Positions 58,306 through 64,000 of a stretch of 64,000 nucleotides of DNA are shown piece by piece. How positions within the stretch are numbered: the stretch's first letter is position 1; each line of letters opens with the position of its first letter. The DNA comes from Bin87 sp964502995 (GTDB lineage Bacteria > Chloroflexota > Dehalococcoidia > Lucifugimonadales > UBA3495), in assembly GCA_964502995.1 (NCBI GenBank), contig CAZCZB010000002.1, positions 62,001 through 126,000 of the forward strand, read 5' to 3'. The notes under the pieces were generated by a model that searched no databases, was not told the origin of the DNA, and was given only the letters and a program-made list of their open reading frames with translations. Made by a program: the position numbers and the translations under genes.

Positions 58306-58334
58306 TTGCTGCCGTATAGGGCCTGTGCTATACT
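58306..58334 (+). promoter_or_regulatory. Sigma70-type promoter of the rpsB operon
   Basis: TTGCTG (58306-58311), a 17-base spacer and TATACT (58329-58334), 43 bases before the rpsB start. The 58150-58300 stretch of this gap shows no other feature. Confidence 0.6.
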
Positions 58335-58377
58335 CTCGACGACCAAACTACAACCCGGAAATCAGGCAGGACTGTAT

Positions 58378-59256
58378 ATGGTACAAGCCCCGGAACAGGC
58401 AACAACACCGACGGCCGAACAGGCGCCCGCCCTGGAGCCGATCACGATGAAGTCGCTGCTGGAAGCAGGCGTACACTTCGGGCATCAGACCCGCCGGTGG
58501 AACCCGCGAATGCGGCGATATATATTCACCCAGCGCAACGGGATCCACATCATCGACCTCCAGCAGACGATGGGGCTGATCGGTGACGCCTACCGGGCGA
58601 TGGTTGAAGTGGCGGCCGCCGGCGGCAAGGTCCTCTTCGTGGGCACCAAGAAGCAGGCACAGGACGTCATTGCGTCCGAGGCCGAACGCACCGGCCAGTG
58701 GTACGTGAACCAAAGGTGGTTGGGCGGCACCCTCACCAACTTCCAGACCATCAAGGCCCGCATCGATTACATGAAGCGGTTGCAGGAACAGCGGGACACC
58801 GGCTATCTCGCCCGTCTTCCGAAAAAGGAAACGGTGCGGCTGACCCACACGCTGGACAAGCTGGAGAAATACTTCACCGGACTGCGTAACATGGACCGGC
58901 TCCCGTCAGCGCTGTTCGTGATCGACATTGGCAAGGAAGACATCTGCATCGCCGAGGCTCGCCGCCTCAACATCCCGATCTTCGCCATCGTCGACACCGA
59001 CTGCGACCCTGGACAGGTGACACACGCCGTCCCTGGCAACGACGACGCCGTCCGTTCCATCCGACTGATCACCGGGCGCATGGCCTCCGCTATCGAAGAA
59101 GGCCTGGCCCAACGCGAAGCCCTGATGCACGCCGCAACCGAACCGTCGGAACAGCCCGAGGGTGACGACCAGAGCGTCGAAGATCAGGCCCGCTTCTCGC
59201 AAACTCTCACCCTTGAAGAGCTGGGCAACATGATGTCCGCCCGACCGTTGGAATAA
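58378..59256 (+). CDS. rpsB: Ribosomal protein uS2
   Basis: A 292-residue uS2. The conserved start MKSLLEAGVHFGHQTRRWNPR begins at about residue 24, after a Pro/Glu/Ala-rich N-terminal extension; GGKVLFVGTKKQAQD, NQRWLGGTLTNFQTI and FAIVDTDCDPG follow. The C-terminus carries an acidic tail of some 50 residues beyond the usual core. The ATG at 58378 has GCAGGA upstream. It opens the conserved run rpsB-tsf-pyrH-frr-uppS-cdsA-dxr. Confidence 0.97.
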   Translation: MVQAPEQATTPTAEQAPALEPITMKSLLEAGVHFGHQTRRWNPRMRRYIFTQRNGIHIIDLQQTMGLIGDAYRAMVEVAAAGGKVLFVGTKKQAQDVIASEAERTGQWYVNQRWLGGTLTNFQTIKARIDYMKRLQEQRDTGYLARLPKKETVRLTHTLDKLEKYFTGLRNMDRLPSALFVIDIGKEDICIAEARRLNIPIFAIVDTDCDPGQVTHAVPGNDDAVRSIRLITGRMASAIEEGLAQREALMHAATEPSEQPEGDDQSVEDQARFSQTLTLEELGNMMSARPLE

Positions 59257-59323
59257 CCGCCGGCCCGGTCGTCCTTTTCCCGTTACATCCACCACAAGAT
59301 CATTCTCCCAGGAGGCTCACACC

Positions 59324-59830
59324 TTGCCCGCCGTTACCGTTGAACTAATCAAATCACTGCGCGAACAGACCGGCGCCGGTGTCAGCGACTGCAAGAAGGC
59401 GTTGGAAGACGTCGATGGCGACCTTGATCGCGCCGTCGAAGCCCTGCGTCAAAAGGGTTTCGAGCAGGCGGCGAAACGGGCCGACCGGGAAACCTCCCAG
59501 GGACTGATCGAATCCTACATCCACACCGGTGGCAGGGTGGGTGCCCTCGTTCAATTGGGCTGCGAAACCGACTTCGTTGCCCGTACCGAGGAATTTCGCA
59601 GCTTGGCTCACGACATCGCCATGCAGGTCGCCGCTATGTCGCCACAGTACCTCAGCGAAGAAGACCTGCCCGAGGGAGACGATCGTCCGGCCGCTCAGGT
59701 CTGCCTGCTGCAACAGCCGTTCATCAAGGATGCCTCAAGGACCCTGGCGGATCTGGTCAGGGAAACCGCGGCGCAAACCGGCGAAAACGTGCGCATTGTT
59801 CATTTCAGCCGCCTGGCATTGGGTGAATAA
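59324..59830 (+). CDS. tsf: Elongation factor Ts (short form)
   Basis: A 168-residue EF-Ts. ELIKSLREQTGAGVSDCKKAL and DLDRAVEALRQKGFEQAAKR are the UBA-like N-terminal domain; CETDFVARTEEF is the EF-Tu-contact loop. E. coli EF-Ts is 283 residues, so this is a single-repeat short form, as in Thermus. It is the GDP-exchange factor for EF-Tu. The start is a TTG at 59324 with GGAGG eight bases upstream; no ATG is available. Confidence 0.96.
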   Translation: MPAVTVELIKSLREQTGAGVSDCKKALEDVDGDLDRAVEALRQKGFEQAAKRADRETSQGLIESYIHTGGRVGALVQLGCETDFVARTEEFRSLAHDIAMQVAAMSPQYLSEEDLPEGDDRPAAQVCLLQQPFIKDASRTLADLVRETAAQTGENVRIVHFSRLALGE

Positions 59831-59892
59831 CAGCCGCCGGATGTAGATCGCTCGATCCGCTGCCACACGGTTCCGCCAGGCTTCGAACCACC

Positions 59893-60684
59893 ATGGTCAA
59901 TGGCAATTCGCAAGGCGGTTCCGTTTACCAAAGGGTTCTGCTCAAAATCAGCGGAGAGTCCCTCCAGGGAGCCGGAACCGAACCCATAGACCCGGATGCC
60001 GTGGCGTACATCGCCGAGCAGGTAATCGACGCCCAATCCCGCGGAGTCGAAGTGGCAGCCGTAGTCGGGGGCGGGAACATCTGGCGAGGCGCGACGGCCG
60101 AACGGCAGGGAATGGACCGGTCGGCCGCCGACTACGCCGGCATGGTGGCAACCATCATCAACGGTCTGGCCTTGCAGGACGCCCTGGAACGCCGCGGCGT
60201 CGTGACGCGCACGCAATCCGCGCTGCCCATCCAGGCGGTAGCCGAACCGTACATCCGCCGAAGGGCGATGCGACACCTCGAAAAAGGCCGGGTGGTCCTG
60301 TTCTGCGCCGGAGCAGGCAACCCGTATATGTCCACGGATACCGCGTCGGCCCTGCGCGCCCTGGAAATCGGCGCCGACGTGCTGCTCATGGCCAAAAACG
60401 GCGTGGACGGCGTGTACGATTCCGACCCGCGCACCAATCCGGAAGCGGTCCGATTCGGCAACTTGGAATATCTCGATGCGGTGAACCGACGGTTGGAAGT
60501 CATGGACTCCACCGCAATGACACTGTGCATGGACAATCAAATGCCCATCATAGTTTTTGATATATTCGACAGAGGCGCCATGAGCCGCATCCTTCGAGGC
60601 GACGCCGTCGGCACCACAATTGACGACGGGAAGCAAAACGGTCCAGGAGGGAAGCAAAATGCCGGAACGCAGAGGCAGAGATAA
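59893..60684 (+). CDS. pyrH: UMP kinase
   Basis: A 263-residue amino-acid-kinase-fold enzyme. RVLLKISGESLQGAG, VVGGGNIWRG, FCAGAGNPYMSTDTASALRA and LLMAKNGVDGVYDSDPRTNP are the ATP and UMP sites. It phosphorylates UMP to UDP for pyrimidine synthesis. The last 26 bases overlap frr, and the C-terminal tail (about 20 residues, polar) is an extension produced by this overlap. Confidence 0.97.
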   Translation: MVNGNSQGGSVYQRVLLKISGESLQGAGTEPIDPDAVAYIAEQVIDAQSRGVEVAAVVGGGNIWRGATAERQGMDRSAADYAGMVATIINGLALQDALERRGVVTRTQSALPIQAVAEPYIRRRAMRHLEKGRVVLFCAGAGNPYMSTDTASALRALEIGADVLLMAKNGVDGVYDSDPRTNPEAVRFGNLEYLDAVNRRLEVMDSTAMTLCMDNQMPIIVFDIFDRGAMSRILRGDAVGTTIDDGKQNGPGGKQNAGTQRQR

Positions 60685-61264
60685 CAGCGACGAACAGGCC
60701 GACTTGACCGTCGATGACGTTCTGCAAGAGGCCGAACGCAAAATGGGTCAGTCCATCGAGGCCATGCGTCGGGACATCAGCACCCTCAGGACCGGGCGCG
60801 CCACGCCGGCCCTGATCGAAGACCTGGCCGTGGACTACTACGGAACCCCCACGCCGCTCAAGCAGATCGCGTCGATTTCGGCGCCGGATGCCCGGGCGAT
60901 CATGGTCCAGCCTTGGGACAAACAGGCGCTGCGGGACATCGAACGGAGCCTGACCCAGTCCGAGATGGGTTTCAATCCGTCCAACGACGGCAACGTCATC
61001 ACCGTTCCGATCCCTCCGCTCACCCAGGAACGGCGCCAGGAGATGGTTCGGCTGCTGAAGCGCAAAGCCGAGGACAGCAAGGTAGCCGTGCGCAACGTGC
61101 GCCGCGACGGGATTGATTCGCTGCGAAAGATGGAGCGCGACAAGGCCATCTCGCAAGACGAGAACCGTCGCAGCCAAGACGCTTTGCAGAAAACCACCGA
61201 CGCTCACGTCAAGTCCATTGACGACGTCGCCGCCAGCAAGGAAGCCGAGATCATGGAGGTCTAG
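60659..61264 (+). CDS. frr: Ribosome recycling factor
   Basis: A 201-residue RRF. MGQSIEAMRRDISTLRTGRATPAL begins the three-helix bundle, with YYGTPTPLKQIASISAPDAR the beta domain and RRDGIDSLRKMERDKAISQDE the C-terminal helices. There is an N-terminal extension of about 20 polar residues over E. coli RRF. The ATG at 60659 lies inside pyrH with AGGAGG seven bases upstream, so the two are coupled by overlap. Confidence 0.97.
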   Translation: MPERRGRDNSDEQADLTVDDVLQEAERKMGQSIEAMRRDISTLRTGRATPALIEDLAVDYYGTPTPLKQIASISAPDARAIMVQPWDKQALRDIERSLTQSEMGFNPSNDGNVITVPIPPLTQERRQEMVRLLKRKAEDSKVAVRNVRRDGIDSLRKMERDKAISQDENRRSQDALQKTTDAHVKSIDDVAASKEAEIMEV

Positions 61265-61298
61265 CCGGGCCTCCTTTCCGACGCCTCTCAACTCAACG

Positions 61299-62045
61299 TT
61301 GCCAGACGCCAGCAACACACCCTCCGACCATCGATCAGATCCCGGGCACATCGCCATCATCATGGATGGCAACGGGCGGTGGGCGGCTCAACGTAAACTG
61401 CCACGGCACGCCGGCCATCGCAAGGGTGTCGCCAACATCCGGAACGTGGTCCAATTGCTCAGCGACCGTGGCGTCCCGGTGATCACTCTGTACGCGTTCT
61501 CCACGGAGAATTGGCGAAGACCGTCCGAGGAAGTCGAGGCGCTGCTCTCCATTCTGGCGGAGGAAATTGGGCCCCAAACCATGGCGCTGCACGAATCGGG
61601 GGTCAAACTGGTCCACCTGGGCGATCCCAGTCCGCTGGATGAAAGGCTCCAGGTTGCCATTGCCAGGGCCCAGGAACTCACCAAAAACAACACGGCCGGA
61701 ATCCTCAACATCGCGTTCAACTACGGAGGTCGGGACGAGATCCTGCAGGCAGTCCGTCGCATCGTTGCCGACGGAGTTGCGGCAGACCAGGTGGACGAGC
61801 TCCTGTTCAACCGTTACCTCTACACCCACGGCTGTCCGGATCCCGACCTCATCATTCGCACCGGGGGAGAGCAGCGGTTGAGCAATTTCCTGCTGTGGCA
61901 GGCGGCCTACTCGGAGTATTACCACACCCCCATCCTGTGGCCCGACCTGGATGCCGCGGAACTGGACAACGCGTTGGCCGCCTACCGGCAGCGCCGCCGG
62001 CGATTTGGGGCGCTGGACAACCGACGCGAGTCCGACGGGGGCTAA
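61299..62045 (+). CDS. uppS: Undecaprenyl diphosphate synthase (cis-prenyltransferase)
   Basis: A protein of about 248 residues. HIAIIMDGNGRWAAQRKLPR is the catalytic Asp and phosphate loop, HRKGVANIRNVVQ follows, YAFSTENWRRP is the FSTENW motif, and PDLIIRTGGEQRLSNFLLWQ the C-terminal signature. It makes the C55 carrier for cell-wall precursors. The start is unclear: the TTG at 61299 is the last plausible codon before the core and has no Shine-Dalgarno; the frr stop is 34 bases upstream. Confidence 0.95.
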   Translation: MPDASNTPSDHRSDPGHIAIIMDGNGRWAAQRKLPRHAGHRKGVANIRNVVQLLSDRGVPVITLYAFSTENWRRPSEEVEALLSILAEEIGPQTMALHESGVKLVHLGDPSPLDERLQVAIARAQELTKNNTAGILNIAFNYGGRDEILQAVRRIVADGVAADQVDELLFNRYLYTHGCPDPDLIIRTGGEQRLSNFLLWQAAYSEYYHTPILWPDLDAAELDNALAAYRQRRRRFGALDNRRESDGG

Positions 62046-62050
62046 AACCT

Positions 62051-62935
62051 GTGCTGCTGCGGCGGGGTCTGACCGCCCTGGTCGGTGTGCCCGTGGTCAT
62101 TGGGGCCGTCTGGTTGGGTCCACCCTGGATCACCCTGCTGGCCGCCATCGCCGCTGTCGCCGGGGTTCGGGAAGCCTACCGCCTGTTCTCGGCATGGTTG
62201 ATCCGCAGCGATAACGACGCACACGGCGCGCTCCCGCTGATCCTGGGGGGTACCTGGGCAGTGGCGCTGGTGCTGGCCGGTGAACTGGCTGGAAATCCCC
62301 GCGATTTCGGGATCGCCGCGGCAACGATCATCGCAATCGGGTCAATCGTCGGCGCTCTCTGGATAATCGCAGCCTGGCGAAGCGCGCATACCGTCGCGGC
62401 CGCCGTGTGGATGCTCTCTGCTCCCATGTACATCGGCGGCGCGTTGGGATGCGCCGTGGCGATCCGCGGAATCGAATCCCAGACGCTGTGGTCGAGCCTC
62501 GCAGTTACTGCGGAAAACGGTATCGCCGCCACCGCCGAAATTGGGCTGTGGTGGCTGCTCCTGGGCGTTCTGGCAGTTTACGCAGCCGACACGGGCGCCT
62601 ACACCGTCGGGCGCCTGATCGGACGTCACAGGATGGCCCCCGGCATCAGTCCCGGCAAAACCTGGGAGGGCGCGGCCGGCGGTATGGCCGCCGCCGTGGT
62701 GGCCGCCGGGTTGCTGGGCAAGTTCACGCCGTTGGGCCTCGAAGTCTGGCAAGGAGCGGTCATAGGTGTTATTTTAGGTATCGTCTCGCCAGCGGGCGAT
62801 TTGTTGGAGTCGAAACTGAAACGGTTGGCCGACGTCAAAGATTCCGGTAACCTTTTCCCCGGCCATGGGGGTATGCTGGATCGTGTCGACAGTTTGCTGC
62901 CCTCCTTCGTGGTAGTGTACGCGCTCGCTGTGTAG
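62051..62935 (+). CDS. cdsA: Phosphatidate cytidylyltransferase
   Basis: A 294-residue multi-pass membrane enzyme with about eight hydrophobic segments. The family signature is complete near the C-terminus: SPAGDLLESKLKRLADVKDS followed by GNLFPGHGGMLDRVDS. It makes CDP-diacylglycerol from phosphatidic acid and CTP. GTG at 62051 is the start, five bases after uppS, with a GGGGG run upstream. Confidence 0.95.
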   Translation: MLLRRGLTALVGVPVVIGAVWLGPPWITLLAAIAAVAGVREAYRLFSAWLIRSDNDAHGALPLILGGTWAVALVLAGELAGNPRDFGIAAATIIAIGSIVGALWIIAAWRSAHTVAAAVWMLSAPMYIGGALGCAVAIRGIESQTLWSSLAVTAENGIAATAEIGLWWLLLGVLAVYAADTGAYTVGRLIGRHRMAPGISPGKTWEGAAGGMAAAVVAAGLLGKFTPLGLEVWQGAVIGVILGIVSPAGDLLESKLKRLADVKDSGNLFPGHGGMLDRVDSLLPSFVVVYALAV

Positions 62936-62969
62936 CGCTCCGTCGCCACCTGATCCGGACACCATCGTT

Positions 62970-64000
62970 ATGCGACGCATCGTAATACTCGGTTCCACAG
63001 GCTCAATCGGGCGCCAGACGCTGGATATTATTCGCGCTTTTCCAGAGGATTTCGAGGTTGTCGGCCTGGCCGCCGGCAACAACACCGACCTGCTCCAGGA
63101 CCAGATAGCAGAGTTCAAGCCCAAATACATCTGGTGCAACTCGCCTCCGGAGCCACTGCCTCGCAACACCTCCATGATGTCCATGGAGGAAATGGTAGTC
63201 CTGCCCGAGGTGGATCAGGTGATGGTGGCCCTGATGGGCGCAGTGGGACTGGCCCCCACGTTGGAAGCGCTGGCCGCAGCCAAACAGGTCGCGCTGTCCA
63301 ACAAGGAGCCCATCGTAATGGCGGGCCAGGCTCTCAAGGCCGCAGAGGCCAGGCACGGCGGCATCATCCTCCCGGTGGACAGCGAACCCAGCGCCATCTG
63401 GCAATGCCTGCAGGGCGAGGAAAACCATATACGCCGCCTGATGATTACCGCCAGCGGCGGCCCGTTCCGTCGCACGCCACTGTCCGATTTGGAATCGGTG
63501 ACGCCCGAGCAGGCGCTGCAACACCCGACCTGGCGCATGGGCGACAAGATCACCATCGACTCTGCCACCCTGATGAACAAGGCTTTCGAGGTCATAGAGT
63601 CGCACTGGTTGTTCTCGGTGCCGTGGGAAGACATCGCGGTGGTGGTCCATCCGCAAAGTACCATCCATTCCATGGTCGAGTTTGACGACGGTTCCGTAAA
63701 AGCCCAAATGGGCCCTCCCAGCATGAGGCTTCCCATCCAGTACGCCCTGTTCTACCCCCGCCGGCTCGCCAACCCCGAGATCCCCAGGCTCGACATAGGA
63801 TCTCCGTGGTCGCTGGACTTCGAACCGATGGAATCGGAACGGTTCCCCTGCTTCGACCTCGCCGTTTCCGCCGGTCGCGCCGGCGGCACGGCGCCAACCG
63901 TACTCAGCGCGGCCGACGAGGTTGCCGTGTCGGCGTTCCTGAAGGGCAAGATCGGGTTCATGGGAATCTTCCGCGTGGTTGAACAGGTGCTGGCGGAGCA
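62970..64000 (+). CDS. dxr: 1-deoxy-D-xylulose 5-phosphate reductoisomerase, 3' end outside window
   Basis: The first 343 codons of Dxr. IVILGSTGSIGRQTLDIIR is the NADPH loop, ALSNKEPIVMAG the hinge, DSEPSAIWQCLQGE the metal site (Pro where most have His after DSE), ITASGGPFRR the flexible loop region, KITIDSATLMNKAFEVIE the second metal block and HPQSTIHSMVEF the substrate site. It performs the committed step of the MEP isoprenoid pathway and completes the lipid/wall cluster with uppS and cdsA. The reading frame is open at base 64000. Confidence 0.96.
   Translation, partial: MRRIVILGSTGSIGRQTLDIIRAFPEDFEVVGLAAGNNTDLLQDQIAEFKPKYIWCNSPPEPLPRNTSMMSMEEMVVLPEVDQVMVALMGAVGLAPTLEALAAAKQVALSNKEPIVMAGQALKAAEARHGGIILPVDSEPSAIWQCLQGEENHIRRLMITASGGPFRRTPLSDLESVTPEQALQHPTWRMGDKITIDSATLMNKAFEVIESHWLFSVPWEDIAVVVHPQSTIHSMVEFDDGSVKAQMGPPSMRLPIQYALFYPRRLANPEIPRLDIGSPWSLDFEPMESERFPCFDLAVSAGRAGGTAPTVLSAADEVAVSAFLKGKIGFMGIFRVVEQVLAE

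Noticed and set aside
1..64000. tRNA, rRNA, CRISPR arrays, transposases or prophage genes
   Set aside because: Both strands were read for T-loop sequences, regular spaced repeats and transposase motifs; none was found. A covariance-model scan would be needed to exclude unusual tRNAs or small RNAs.

Overview
The window looks like one scaffold of a GC-rich free-living bacterium. A run of 10 N at 1094-1103 suggests a metagenome-assembled genome. I infer Chloroflexota, probably a SAR202/Dehalococcoidia-like lineage. The basis is the mix of catabolic superfamilies: a bacterial-luciferase-like flavin oxidoreductase, an F420-dependent NADP reductase-like protein, a xanthine-dehydrogenase-family subunit, VOC proteins, amidohydrolases, an Ldh-family dehydrogenase and a cyclase-family hydrolase. 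The EF-Ts is also short. This is inference from gene content; no marker phylogeny was possible. I found no rRNA, tRNA, CRISPR array, phage gene or transposase, and no gene-free stretch longer than 300 bases.

Layout. 1-14.1 kb holds small mixed-strand units: an NYN-LOTUS RNA-binding/nuclease-like gene cut by the window edge, an alpha/beta hydrolase, an aquaporin, a DUF429 protein, an oxaloacetate decarboxylase-like lyase, VOC proteins, a PIG-L deacetylase, a thioredoxin-fold protein and an orphan molybdopterin subunit. 14.2-17.0 kb holds a response regulator, a sensor kinase and a small secreted protein. 17.1-20.8 kb holds small unknowns, an LLM oxidoreductase, a zinc alcohol dehydrogenase and rpiB. 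20.9-29.0 kb is one long minus-strand directon: lysS, Uma2, serS, polysaccharide deacetylase, two separate halves of a nitrile hydratase beta subunit, two D-threonine-aldolase-fold proteins and the nitrile hydratase alpha subunit. 29.2-42.4 kb holds a YIP1 membrane protein, a 5-formyl-THF cyclo-ligase homologue, chromate and sulfite-type transporters, an Ldh-family dehydrogenase, a cytosine-deaminase-like amidohydrolase, a FAH hydrolase, a FIST protein with a signal-less substrate-binding protein, and a two-subunit sulfopyruvate/phosphonopyruvate decarboxylase-like enzyme. 42.5-56.8 kb is almost all plus strand: a Swt1-HEPN/TPR protein, a histidine decarboxylase/ACT/HpaB/MOSC cluster, an HNH nuclease, a PaREP1-like HEPN protein coupled to a flavin oxidase and an ABC exporter, an M20 amidohydrolase, a CoxG-like protein, a TenA-like protein and a cyclase. 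58.4-64 kb is the conserved housekeeping run rpsB-tsf-pyrH-frr-uppS-cdsA-dxr, with dxr cut by the right edge.

Two features stand out. First, the nitrile-hydratase-family cassette (20.9-25.4 kb) has a beta subunit split into two genes, in the same order as the three-subunit thiocyanate hydrolases. Two fold-type III PLP proteins sit between the beta halves and alpha, and one of them lacks the Schiff-base lysine. Second, a family of short GC-rich palindromes (arms GGGGCGGG or GGGGCGAAT) occurs eight times, each time just downstream of a stop codon and mostly between convergent genes.
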